From positions 28,597,475 through 28,661,474 of the forward strand of contig CM037839.1 of assembly GCA_021234535.1 (NCBI GenBank): a stretch of DNA of 64,000 bases, in the 5' to 3' direction. Position numbers and translations under genes: made by a program. This document shows, piece after piece, positions 1 to 13,088 of the stretch. The first letter of the stretch is position 1. Every line of letters begins with the position of its first letter. This DNA is from Stichopus chloronotus (taxonomy: Eukaryota > Echinodermata > Holothuroidea > Aspidochirotida > Stichopodidae). The notes beneath the pieces were generated by a model. That model searched no databases. It was not told the DNA's origin and worked only from the letters and a program-made list of their open reading frames with translations.

Positions 1-3000
1 TAATCTGAAATTGAACATCAAATTCTGCCATTCACTTCAAAATGAATGTAGCAGTGGCTGCCACAAATTTATGGTAATGCATCAACCTATGTTCTCCCCC
101 CCCCCTCACTTTATATGAGCAATTCATGAATATTTCTGGAAAGAAATAGTACCAGAATTAGATTCAGGAGGGAAATGATTTTTCATGTCAATTACCTGAA
201 GGCAGACGAAGTATGACTACCCTGTAACCTGTGACTTCTCATTCCGTTTTCTACTGAGAGTGAAATATGAAGATAAATCATAATCAGGGAAAATTGATGT
301 CGATTAGTCCAAGTGGAATAATAAACAACATTTTTTTCCCGTATTTCTTTTGGGTCTGAGAGTGTGAAATGTGCAATGTAGAAAGAAATAGAAGGTGACA
401 GGTACAGCAGATCGCGATAATAATGCAAAAGTGCAAGAAAAAGATGAAGGAAAAGGAGAGACGGAAGACACAAAACCTGTATAACATGACTGATTACATC
501 GATCCAGAAATTGATGAAACGTGATTGTTAATCATGATTCAAGATCAATCTCAAGATGTACCAGGTTGCATGATCTTGAGAAAAAATATTGGAAGCCTAT
601 CATGGTTTAAGATTATTAAAGCTACCGAGGGAGGGGATGGAAAGCTTCCAATCAGTAACCCTACATAGGCCGTCATTAATATATCTATAAAAGCTTAGTC
701 ACTGAAAAAAGAAAAGGAAAAAGAAACAGCTCAAACTCCTTGACAGTGGAATTTGTAAAGAATGAATCATTTTGATCAAACTGAACTGAATTGTTCAAAC
801 AAAAAACAAGATTGTCATTTACGTGTACAAAGACTCTAATATTTTTTTTTTCAAAGATCTGTCCGATGCACTGAGTAGGGGGGTGAGCATATAAATTATG
901 TGAACCAATCATGCGTCAAAATACAAACACACAACTAGCCAATCAGTGATTTACACTTTTTCTCCATAATATTAGCCATCATTTGGTATCTATAGCACTC
1001 TGGGAATAGTGAAAGACCGACACACGAAATCGGCTGGCTGCAAAATATCATCCATCATCTCTGTTAAAGTTTATCATATTCTGCAAAAGATCAAAACACT
1101 TGGTACTCTGCTAAAATAGCCGTAATTTTAGCTACCGCACAAAATATTGACATTGTGTGCACATATTACTTCAGCTTTTGGAATTTGAAAAGAAGAGGAT
1201 GGTATAAATGGATTGCCTACTGAGTAATGTATTTTTAATGACTTAAAAATGCATGCAATATCTAGATCTCAATCCATAGACTTAAACTACACATTGGAGT
1301 AAGATGTGGTTCTCAGTTATTTCTGATCAACTTTTCACCGGAGTTTTACAAATTCCTTATTTTACACCCTATTAAAGTAACTTAACACATGTGATGACAG
1401 GCCCCTTTCAAGTAAGTACATAATGCTAAAAGGCCTCTAAAGAGCAAATCAAAAACTTGATAAAGACCCCAGAAGTAATTACACTATGCCAAACAATCCT
1501 TTAAAAGTAGCCACACAGATAAAATATACCCCTTTTAATGTAAACACATTGTGACAATAGACTCCGTTAAAGTTGTAATTACACAATGGACAATAAGGCC
1601 CTATGAAGTCCCTTAAAAATTATAACTAAGCAATTCAAGCAAGCAGCTTTCTATTACGTACTTTCAACCTAAAATGTCTTACAAAGTAAAATGTAAAGTG
1701 TTCACATTAATTTATGTTAACTTATATTCCTGTCTTTACAATGTACTTGATTAAATAATTTCTTTGTTCTGGCTTCACTCTGAAGGTGTTCCTGTCCAAC
1801 GTTGCACAAAGGATTAATAGTATGCTGCGAACTGTAATTCTGTAGCAGTTGCAATATTGACAAGGGAAATGGGGTGTTCCAATGAGTCTTGTCAAACAAA
1901 GTACATGTGTACTCTAACATGGTCACATTATTGTCACAAACCTTGATTGACAACAATGTAATACCTCCTTTGGGTGGACCAACATCCAATTGACCAAGGA
2001 TTCTACAGTTCAGTTCTGTGTGCAGTGCTCTAATTAGATTGTTACATGAAAATTCAATTCACCTTTGATGTCAGAAATTTTTCTTTGTACCTTCTCACCC
2101 TGGACATGCAAACAACTATGCAAGGATATTTGCAAGAGAATCTACACACTCTGTTCTGTGCAGTTTTCCTTCAAATAAAACATTATCATGCACTGTGCAA
2201 AGATTATCAATAAAAACTGCCATTAAAGAAGAAAAAAGCCCTGACCAAAATATCCCACATACTACAGAAATTGACTCTCTTAATTTGAATTTTTCCTCAT
2301 GAGCGGAATGCACACTTAGGAAGAATTGGAATTCAAAGCATGTTTTCTGTCAGCTGTGAAAATCACTTGGCAAACATTTGACTGTGTTACTAGGTTCTAG
2401 TAGTTGTTTTTGTGGGTGAATACTAAACAAGGCTTGCTTTGGAGAAAAATTCCAGTACATCAGTTTGGTCTTTATCACAACTACCTATCCTCCATTAAAG
2501 TAAAATCTGTGACATTTCAACTTATCATTCAAATCTTAACTCGGCACACCATATCGTCTACTACAATATTCATCTAGGGTAGACAGTGATTAGTCTACAG
2601 GTCCAAACTCTGGTTAATGTAGGAATCTAATTTTCATATGAGTCTACAATATAATTCCTACTATAAGCATGCCTCCTGAAGTTTGTGCTCTGAAAATTTA
2701 CACTTAATGAAATTGCACCTGTTTAACATGATGGTGTAAAAATTATCTCTGATAAAAAAGAATCAAACGAATAAACTGCTTTCTCAGGGACTTACATCAG
2801 CAATGCAGTTCTCACTAGTAGTTTTGTACATCTGCACAATTCCTGGTCCCTGAAGACCTTTGTGTGTATGTGCATGTTACAGGAAACTTCTTATGCTTTC
2901 TAGAGAATTAAGATACCATGGGAACATCCCAAGGTATATTTTTTCCCATAGATATCCTGTTGGATTACCATATGCAGTTCTAAACAAACATTAATACTAT

Positions 3001-5934
3001 TTTATGTGACTACAATATTTCAAAGTTAAGACATGTGTGTTTCAAAACTCACTAAACAGCTGAGAAAGGGTAAAATAATGTTTGCAATTTGCTTCTAATG
3101 TATTTTTTGTTTTTCCTTGACATACTTAAAAACCACACATTTTGCTTTTTAATATTTTTGTACTTTTTTTTGGTAAAATAAAATCACTGATTTTAGTGAT
3201 GATTTATTAAGATTTTTTCCTAAATTAACTACAAAGTGATGCTGCATGTATGATGTTGGCACTCAGTAAATTATTCATAATTAACACCCTGTCACCAACT
3301 ATAAGAAACAAGTATACTGCAGTCTCCAAAGCATTTTATGGTATGCACATAATAAAAGCGATGTCATACATCCCAGGACCAGAACAGACCACGTGTACAC
3401 ATCAGTAAAATAAGCAGATTATTAGTGACCAATAAATTTAGTCGGATCTGGCAGATGAGACAAGGTGATAGCATCACACAGTATCCATGTACTACATATC
3501 ACATGATCAACATTGGTTCAGCTGTGTGATTGCCAATTGGACAGTCAGTGATTGCTATGACCTAGCCATTAATCATGGAGCTAGCTACCATTTGGCAGTT
3601 TGTCTCTCGATATGTCAAGACTTTGATGCCCTAACTGTCCTAGAATGTCACATTCTCCTTTAAAGTTGTTGATCTACCAGTGTCTCGTTCCAGTTCGATG
3701 CCATATTATGAAGTTTTAAAAATGTCTCTTGGTTTCAGAATGTCTTGAAGGATGAAATCCCAAAGTAAATGCATTATTTAAAAAGTAACTGAAGACATTG
3801 ATATACTCTTGGGATTGATGACGTGGTACATTTCCAGGGCTGTACTGCAATTTGGATGCGAAATAAATTCCACGAAAAAAATAAGAGAAATAAATTGAAT
3901 TTCGAGATTCGGCAATAGCAGTACACAATAAAGCAAAAGTGTTATGAAGTATGGGAAAGTACTGCATACGAGATGTGACGCAAGTTTATTATTACGTTAT
4001 GTGATGACATATGTACAGCTCAACTGTGCTCAAGTCAAATTGTATCCAAAGTGTTCGGAGGTTAAACTCTAAATTTTCAGCCAATTCTCATTTCATACTT
4101 TTAATTTCACAGCAAAATTTCACAGAGCAACCTAAAAGACTGTCGAAATGAGATTGGAGTATTAAGCAGTGAAGTTTCAATTACTGTGAACAATGTACTG
4201 TTGTACTAAAAAATGATCCAAATTAAATCAGACTAATCCTGAATGTAAGCCATCACTTGACTTGAGTTGGATGAGATATGAGAACACCATGTCAGACAAA
4301 GAGCAAAGATTTAAGTTAATATTAACTATGAATATAAACCACATACACAATGATATTCATCACTGGAGTTTAACAGCAGCTGCTTTTTCTTGTCTGTTTT
4401 GGATATCTATCAAAAGAATTTATTCAGTTCTTAATGGGATAAAAAGAGCCACAAATGATACAGAGTAGCAGAACTCCAACTTGTAAAATTGCTGAAGTAC
4501 AGAAGCCTACTTTTATCATCATAGCCACCTTGATCCCAACGGGGAAAAAATCATGTTAAAAGCGAGGAAATTCCAAAACTAGAAGGATAATTTGGATTAG
4601 CAGATACTTCACGTTCCATATTTGCCCAATGACTAAGACTGTCTGATGCATTCCAGGTAGAAATCATCACTGCCACGAATTTTTCACACTCACATGAATC
4701 ACGTTGAGAGTTGATTAATCAATAGATAGGAAATAAGATCAATATCGTTCTCGCGACTGATTGCTAAACTTTGCCTCAGGACAAACACATACAATGAACT
4801 ATTTCTTGAAACCAGTCAATTTAAGCATGAGAAAATGAAGGGGAAAAAAAAAGAAAAAAAGAGAAAAGATTGCATTCCTGACAGAAAAAAGGACCATTTT
4901 GAGCCATACATGTAGGTCACAACAGGAAAGTTGGAAAGTCAATCCCTACGGCATTTGTTCTTTTTTTTTTCTTTTTCTCAGTTCACATAAATTTCAAGGT
5001 TAGCCCTAAAAGTGTATACCCTGAGGATGATGGGGACTATGGATTTTTAAGATTGAAAGCAAAGGTTTCTGTGTGTTTAAGTCTTCGTCGGAACATTCTT
5101 ATTTTTTCCTATGGAGACTCTTCTTACTCCCCCCCCCCCCCTCTTTTTCGGTAGTTTCTAGAGCTTGGGACTTTTCTGTAGTCTGTAATTTTGATCTCAA
5201 CTCTTTTGACTCAGAGAGCTTGTGCGGATAGAATGACTCATACTTTGTAGTAGATGAGAAGGTGAATAAAAGAAAAACAATGATACGAAAGAAGAAGAGA
5301 TAGCAAAACAGATATAAAAACAAATAGCCCGCTACATCTGCCTGAATCCATCCTCCAGAAGAGATTGATTTACACATCACCAATTCAAATCAAATTACAA
5401 CAGATTAGTAAGATTGACACATTGCTGCTTTCTTGCATCACTGAAATCTCATATTTGTATTGGAAACTAATAGTGGACAAAACTGGAAGAAAGTTGAGGA
5501 CGTAAAATTACCAGTATCACATATCCCCTCTCTGGGAACTGACTCACCTTGCAGCTACAAGACTTTCAATAACACTGCCAGACTGACATGTAAATTCTTC
5601 TCACCCCAATCTTGAAAATCATTGAAATTGGACAATTTTGTCTTTGATGGTATCAATTGCAAAACATTTGTTTTACCATGTCAATTTAAATAGAATCCAG
5701 CACACAATTTTCAGGTCACCCTCGCATGATCGAATCTTAGACAATATTGACTCACGTATATTGAGGGTTGTAGATCGATGAGTCATTCTGTTCTGATATT
5801 TCAAGACTCTAAAATGTCCTTCCCAATTTAGATGAAGGGCATCATAACGACAGTAAGAGAAATTCCACAGCACCAATGTTACATGACAGCTAATAGATGC
5901 AAATGTCATAGTCCATTGATCAGATATTTGGTAG
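1..5934. other. Non-coding stretch
   Basis: AT-rich with small homopolymer runs (C near 97 and 5130). Open frames here are under 100 codons, lack splice context or recognisable motifs, and several are pure hydrophobic low-complexity translations. I see no gene. Confidence 0.6.
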
Positions 5935-6260
5935 GTCAGTCAGTCAGTCAGTCAGTCAGTCAGTCAGTCAGTCAGTCAGTCAGTCAGTCAGTCAGTCAGT
6001 CAGTCAGCCAGTCAGTCAGTCAGTCAATCAGTCAGTCAGACAGTCAGTCAGTCAGACAGTCAGTCAGTCAGTCAGTTAGTTAGTCACTCAGTCAGTCTGG
6101 CAGTCAGTCAGGCAGTCAGTCAACCAGTCAGTTAGTTAGCCAGACAGCCTAGTCATTCAGTTTGTCAGTCAGGCAAGTAGGCAGTTAGTCACTCAGTCAG
6201 CCTGGTAGTCAGTCAACCAGTCTTTTAGGAAGGCAGACAGTAAGTCATGCAGACAGTAAG
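5935..6260. repeat. GTCA tetranucleotide microsatellite, decaying to the right
   Basis: Nearly pure (GTCA)n runs from 5935 to about 6065 and then becomes interrupted by changes to about 6260. It produces an apparent Ser-Val-Ser-Gln repeat frame (5832-6083) that is not a gene. Confidence 0.95.
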
Positions 6261-6276
6261 TCATACAGCTGTTAGT

Positions 6277-6355
6277 CGGTTGGTGGTTGGTTGGTTGGTG
6301 GTTGGTTGGTTGGTGGTTGTTTGGTTGGTGGTTGGTTGGTCAGTCAGCTGGTTGG
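6277..6355. repeat. TTGG/TGGT-rich tandem repeat
   Basis: Units of 'ttggtggttggttgg' repeat with few changes right after the GTCA tract. The two tracts share the word 'cagtcag' at 6341-6348. Confidence 0.85.
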
Positions 6356-9041
6356 CTCACGTTCAAAACACTAGGAATTATGTTCAGCCTATTTAGCTCA
6401 CCTCCAACCTTCAAAAAATAAGCCAGCCTCCTTCTCTTAACATTTTTATATACAAGGCTTCAAATTCCACCAAATTCTAGTTGATATATTTGACAAACTT
6501 ATCACTCTTGTTTTAGTGATGACAGTACTTTTGTTAAAACTTTACGTACAAGACTAGATTCTAATGTACTGACAAGAAATACTATAGAGATCTATCATAA
6601 CTGGAAACTGATTCATTTTCATTTATGTTGTCATCACAGTTGATGTTACTCTCAGGAGAAGTAAACAAATTAGGGCTTTTCCCAGCATTTGCTGTATTCA
6701 CAAAGATTTTCCAGTTCACTAGAAAATCAGAGGCTCTATGTTAACTATGTTCAACAGGATGCATAATCACCACCTATATCCACCACTATGTTCTTTTCCC
6801 CCCATGGAGTAAGTCAACCGAGTCTACAATTGTTGACTACAAACTTTGGAGGTTGAATATCCACCAATTGTTGGTACGTTTCAACGTTATCCCTACTGCA
6901 CAGTCCTAGAAGTCTGAAGTATCTTTGATGCACAATGATCAAACTACTTTTTGTATTAAATAAGGAAGTAAAGCTCTATAGCCATTGATGCAAACAAGTT
7001 TACTATCAAACAACAATCATCAACAATCATTCAACAATCATCAACAATCATTGTTGGTCAATTAGGTACTCTAAGGGATGAAATTCACTTGCAGTGACTG
7101 CCTGCAATTAAATGCTTGCAGTAAAATTATTATCCTTCTGTGGATGGGAAACTTACCTTTTCTTCACGAGCTGGTTTGGTCATCATTATAACCATGTTCA
7201 TTAGATATATTAATAACCACTATCATCAGCTATCGATCAAGGTCTTCATTTATATCCACAACCCCATGGTCCCCGGCTATATGATCACCAGCTATGCATA
7301 ACCACAGTCGACAGATATATGTAGAACCATAGTCACCAGCTATATATCCATTTCGCATCAGCTGTATTCAGTGACTGCCCTATCTTTCAACACGGTCCCT
7401 TTGTTCCGACACATGTATATTCCGACAGGAGTGGCTTAACAGACCCCCTGGGACCCCATGGGCAAGGAGCATTGTTTGGCCCCAAAACCAATGGTATCAC
7501 AACCTCAATTGTATAAACTCTCTCTGACCATTGAAGACATTTTTACAAATTATCAAATACACAATGCATGGTACTAGCCTATATGCGATAGCACTTCATG
7601 ATAACCATTGGTATAATAACGCTGCCATAGTTCAAAACTTAAGTCATTATAGTCTTGTAAACCATGCCTTCAAATGTTCAAGCCCAAATTCATTGATTCT
7701 GAACATGTCTAAATTTAGTATAACTGCAAAGAGAAATGTGTACTGAACACAAATATCACATTTTCATACCATGTAAGTTAAATTTAAGTAATTTAAGTTG
7801 GTATGAAATTGCCCCATATTTCAACCCCTTCGAAGCTTGTGAAACTGTCAAAGATTGCGTGAATATTCATGTGACGTCATAGAATGGAGAAGATCACTGT
7901 GTGCATCGGTCGCTCTTCGATATTTTTGCAAGTTGATGCGCTGCAGTGTTGGTGCAGTATACTATGCTGCAGTATGCATTATAGTCATTGCAAAACTGTT
8001 AGCGATAGCGGATGTCTTTTTTAAGTTGGAGTACGGTAGTCACTACGAATTGTCTAGTGTTTCATAACAAGAGCCATTGTTAGCCAATGTTTCTTAATTG
8101 GAAATTTTTATACGGGATTGTCTAAGTCAACAAAGTAACTTTTTGACATATCTTGCTTTTGTGGTACTTGCACTTTCCACTACAACTCACGTTATGAACA
8201 GTTAGACAGCTTAGTGTTAATGCGTACTGTTAGGTGCTTTTTTTACGCGGAACTGCCTCTGTCTGATGGCATCCATTTCAAGGGGAAGGCTGTCTCCAAG
8301 TCCTGGAGAGACAGAAAGATAGTCCGAATTAGCGATTACTGATGGTGCATAAATGGACATAGTTAGATGCAAGACCCCAAGCTGACATCATTTGATGGAA
8401 CTAAACAATCTATGTTAACATTAACCCAAATCTATTTAAACTTGATAAATCTTACAAGACAGGAATTAAAGAAAGCATTATTGCCAAAGATGTCCCTCGT
8501 AAAGTTTTCATAAGAATAATAATCACACAGATATAAAATATGGTAGCTTCCTGCAACATGTGCTGACAAACATAAGGTTAACAAACATGCCGTACAACGA
8601 GACACACTTCCCATATTTCTTGGCTTTAATTGAAAAAGACATAGCAATTCCCCACAGTCAACATTGTTCCTTATATTAATTTTTATTTACTTAGCAATAC
8701 CTCATTCAAGCACCCGGTTGGGACAATATATCGCACACTGTGCTTTCAGGTCCCGCTTAGCAGCAACTTTTTGTCAGCCTGAGTATAAGCAGGGTGAATG
8801 ACAAGTTCATTAATGATTCTAATAAGACGTAGGTTATTAGGAACTGTTTGGGATTTTAGTTTTAGCGCTTTGATGCATGGAATGGGGAAGACAGCATAGA
8901 GTGGATACTATAGTGTAGGAAACTGTCCCAACTGGCTGCATACAAGATGTGAGACTGCACATGCATAGCTATACAAAATTTACTTGGTTGTGCAGCAGCA
9001 ATAAAGAGACACAATTCATTTGGCAATCATGGATTTATACT
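6356..9041. other. Non-coding stretch with a CpG-richer patch at 7840-8060
   Basis: Apart from the short repeats at 7.0-7.4 kb there is nothing recognisable. The patch at 7840-8060 has more CpG than its surroundings and carries a 70-codon frame (7855-8067) of unremarkable sequence. It could be a promoter or old exon, but no supporting signal was found. Confidence 0.45.
7015..7370. repeat. Short degenerate tandem repeats
   Basis: Four copies of 'caacaatcat' lie at about 7020-7060. From about 7195 to 7370 there are loose 30-35-bp units built on 'ataaccac..tcacc/agctat'. Too diverged to define a clean consensus. Confidence 0.5.
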
Positions 9042-9049
9042 TTGGTCAG

Positions 9050-9813
9050 CAGTGTCGGCGCTTGAGGGGTCATTTGTCCCTCCAGATTGTTTCCTTGCCC
9101 TCCAGTTGTCCCCCCCAGTTGCTCTCACCCTTCCCAATCAGATCTTGTACTCATCCAAAATTAATTTAATCACAAAACTATGTATTGGCTTTGGACTGAA
9201 TAAGAACAGCTTCCGGGGAACCATGAATGATAAATGCCTAATATATGTTACACAGGCTGCCAGTTTACTTATCATGCCCTGGTCAGACCAATTTTCTCTG
9301 GAATGTTTACCGTCCAGCATAAGGGAAGGGCGGGTAGGTAGCTGTTTTCCTAAATATAGGAATGTCGTTGTTGAATTGAACTGTCAAAGAATATTGGTAA
9401 GTACTGCACGTTTTTATAGAATAAAGTGACTGGAATGGAAGTGTATGTAGCCTGTGTGTGTGTGTACTCGGTGGCACCGCGTAAATGTGAAATGGTACTC
9501 CCAAAGAAAAAAGTTGGGAATCTTGGAGTACGGTCAACCGAAAAATAAATAATATAAAAATAAATAATATAACTCTCTTGGGACTTAATTTTCCACCCAG
9601 AGATATGCTAAAACCTCAGAGCTTCCGGGGGCTTCGCCCCCTGGACCCCACCAGGGACCCTACGGCGGGCCTCTGGACCCCACTCACACGGCCTCGCGCT
9701 TCGCGCTCGGTTTCTTTCCGAGAGTTTCTTCTAGGAAAATCTTTGCCCCCCAACATTTTCCTCCGCTGCCCTCAGTTTGTCCCCCCAAGTCTGACATTCT
9801 GGCGCCACCACTG
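9050..9813. mobile_element. hAT-type non-autonomous DNA transposon, copy 1
   Basis: This element of about 764 bp is flanked by perfect 8-bp direct repeats TTGGTCAG (9042-9049 and 9814-9821). The ends form an imperfect terminal inverted repeat: the left begins CAGTGTCGGCGC and the reverse complement of the right begins CAGTGGTGGCGCC. An 8-bp duplication with CAGTGG-type ends is characteristic of the hAT superfamily. There is no transposase open frame; frames inside (for example 9052-9429) are short and not recognisable. It shares most of its length with 12347-13080 in the same orientation. Confidence 0.88.
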
Positions 9814-9821
9814 TTGGTCAG

Positions 9822-12338
9822 ATGTTAAAATAAATTTATTGGCTATCCATACATGCCTGCAAGGAATTTCTGCAACATGATTGACTGAGAGCCATTAGAA
9901 CCCATTTTCTAAGAGGATTAGAAACTGGTCAGAACTTCAGTAAGAACAATAGCATCATGATCAACTGCCATTAGTAGAACAGTACATTCATTGTGTGTAA
10001 CTTGTATCATGGATGTCAAGGAAATGGTTACTATGGTAACATACTGAATTAGTTATGCAAGACTGCATATCGTATACACTTAAGGTACGATCGAGTATGT
10101 ACGTACAGTACATATGCTTGTTCAATGCAACAGTTTACCATGGCATAGATGTAGGCTACTCTCACTCTTTGAAAGGAAAAACAAGAGTGACTTTTATCAA
10201 TTATAAGCCTAAGGCCACTATTAGATCAGCCAACAAAAAGAATGCCAAAACATGTTTCAAAAGTTAAATGTTGATGATCAGTCTCTAATGTGTTCTTATG
10301 CCTTAGGCTAGGCCTAATTCACAACAAGAAACCTTCTGGTGACAAGCCTACTGTTCCTATAGCCTTGACCTGTTTTGCCTGCTGTTCAGTGATTCTATGA
10401 ATGCAATAACATGTCTTTCAGCAGATCATTAAGTCATAAAATTAGCCCAAACCAGCATGATCTTTCAATGCTGTCCGAGAATGCCGGTAATTCCGTCTGA
10501 GAATGCAGAACTTGGCCCAAATCTAACACTGCAATGCCCGTTTTCATAGACCTATGCCTTCACTTTGCAACATCCTGAAAAGTAACGGCAAGCTTAACCC
10601 AACTTGTGGCCTAGGCTATGCAGAAACAAATCTTTCAAACACTGCCTTCCAGGGGTTTTCCAGGGGTTGTTTACACTAATTGTACCATTTCTGCACCAAT
10701 TAATTTGTCTGTTTCAAACAAATCATCCAAACAATAAGATTGACAGCTGCACAAGGTTAAATCTGTGCTCCTTTATATTACATTAGTGCTAAATAATGAT
10801 AACGTATACTGTAGCCTAACATCAGATTACTCGCTACACTAGCCAAACGGTCACTTGTTTCTACATGGAACAGTCAGCATTGTGCAATGAGTCAAAACGT
10901 CACCGTGACTTACCATCTCAAATTAGAATGTTTCTTCCTTTCAAATGTTAGTATTTATCCATAAATTATGTTGGGTAGATTTGTAAGTGTATAATCAGTA
11001 TAACCTTTTAGAATATTGCAGTGATATATTACCAACAAAAATATTGGTTCATATTCATGACACTCATTATCATACTATAGTCATTGGTGCTATTGCACCA
11101 AGTGTAGACTATAATGGTGGAGTCAAGTTACTGGACAATTTCTTTATTTACTTCATATCTACTTATTAAAAAAACTAACTAAAGACAGATACCGCTTTAC
11201 AATTAAAGTAAATGTAATGTGCAGATAAGATGGTGGTAAAAGCCTGCTGTATAAAAACTGTTCATAATTAACACAACACTAATGATATGTTTTTCCCTTG
11301 CCAAACTGTGCTAAAGTGTATTGGGTGAAAGGTTTAAGTAGCTGTGTCAGTTATGGAAATAATGGCTTATTATCAAACTACATATGAAGTTTCATAGTTG
11401 ATGGTCAAACTTTTGGCATCTTGCAAAGTTAATGATCGTAAACTAATTAGATGTATTCTTCATTACATTGCTGCAACTCAGCTGAGTCTTTCCCAATTTA
11501 CTGTGTGTTTTTCTTACGAATTTCAAAAGGATTGGTTAGTTATACAATCAACCAGACAAAAGTCAGTTTGGATTTGAGTTTCAAGAGACACAGAAATTAA
11601 ACATTAGGGATCATTAATTGGCTTAAGTTTACACAACAAATTATAAGACGCCTGAATTACATGCCCTCAGTTATATTAGCAAACCTGATAGGAGGCATAT
11701 ATACTTAATCTGACAGGTTTTTCAGTTTGTGTACACACACAGGTTGCTCATGTCCATCGATCCTGGAAATTTGCAATGTTTTGGATCTCTGATGTTAATG
11801 CTGTTTGCATCACGTATATGTCAACTGACTCATCTTAAATATATTGCATTTTCAGTATACTTGTTACTGATAAAAGGTATACAATTCAGTGAACAGCTGG
11901 TTCCTACTAAAACTGATATCAAACTATCCCCCCAAGTATGATTATATCAATTATTAAGTACACAACTTTAATAAGACAGTAAACAATATCAAGTACACTT
12001 TGGTGAAATTGTAGCAAGTGCACAAATCAACATTTATAGTCCAACTTTATCAACACTAATTTATACCTCCATGATATGTATTGTACCAAGTATACTGCTA
12101 TATGTACCACTAACGCCACTGAATAAGGACAAAAGTATCACACACACACACGCAGGTAAGTAACCCTGCTTTATCAAGTTCATTGTAATGATCCTAGTGT
12201 ATTAAGTATAAACTAATTTTTGGTCAAAGGCTGCAGCAAGTCCATGTACTCATTATAATTGCAAAAGTTGTATCAAGCCACTGATTAATAGACCAACTGT
12301 ATGAGGTTAATTTATGCATTCATTATCATATCAGGTAC
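9822..12338. other. Non-coding stretch between the two hAT elements
   Basis: AT-rich sequence with a short CA run at about 12141. No convincing exon or element. Confidence 0.6.
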
Positions 12339-12346
12339 CATATACT

Positions 12347-13080
12347 CGCCGCCATATGGCGGCGCTATGGGGGGGGGGGAGCATGGGGGCATTTGCCCCT
12401 CCAGATTGTTTCCTTGCCCCCCAGTTGCCCTCCCAGTTGCTCTCACCCTTCCCAATCAGATCATGTACTCATCCAAAATTAATTTAATCACAAAACTATG
12501 TATTGGCATTGGACTGAATAAGAAAAGCTTCCGGGAACCATGATTGATAAATGCCTAATTTATGTTACACAGGCTGCCAGTTTTCATATCATGCCCGTAG
12601 CCACTTCGACAGTATAGGCCAGCCTGGTCAGACCAATTTTCTCTGGAATGTTTACCGTCCAGCATAAGGGAAGGGCGGGTAGGTGGTTGTTTTCCTAAAT
12701 ATAGGAATGTCGTTGTTTTCCTAAATATAGGAATGGAATGGAAGTGTATGTAGCCTATGTGTGTGTGTACTCCGTGGTACCGAGTAAATGTGAAATGGTA
12801 CTCCCAAAGAAAAAAGTTGTGAACCTTGGAGTACGGTCAACCGAAAAAATAAATAATATAAAAATAAAAAATATACCTCTCTCGGGGCTTAATTTTCCAC
12901 CCAGAGATATGCTAAAACCTCAGAGCTTCCGGAGGCTTCGCGGGCCCCTGGACCCCACCCAAAAGGCCTCGCGCTTCACGCTCGGTTTCACGCTGCGTGC
13001 AAAAATCTTTGCCCCCCAACATTTTCCTCTGCCCTCAGTTTACCCCCCCCCCCAAGTCTGACATTCTGGCACCGCCACTA
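12347..13080. mobile_element. hAT-type non-autonomous DNA transposon, copy 2
   Basis: A second member of the family at 9050-9813, also flanked by a perfect 8-bp direct repeat, CATATACT (12339-12346 and 13081-13088). The right end reads GGCACCGCCACTA. The left end is altered: CGCCGCCATATGGCGGCG is an 18-base perfect palindrome followed by a G run. Relative to copy 1 it has a roughly 30-bp insertion near 12590-12620 and a duplicated word 'cctaaatataggaatg' near 12690-12730. No transposase is encoded. The different target duplications show two independent insertions, not a segmental duplication. Confidence 0.86.
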
Positions 13081-13088
13081 CATATACT

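Noticed and set aside
5832..6083. Ser-Val-Ser-Gln repeat protein frame
   Set aside because: Pure product of the GTCA microsatellite; no start context or flanking coding sequence.
9578..9880. 100-codon Pro-rich plus-strand frame
   Set aside because: It runs across the right half and edge of a hAT element; the sequence is repeat-derived and crosses the target duplication.
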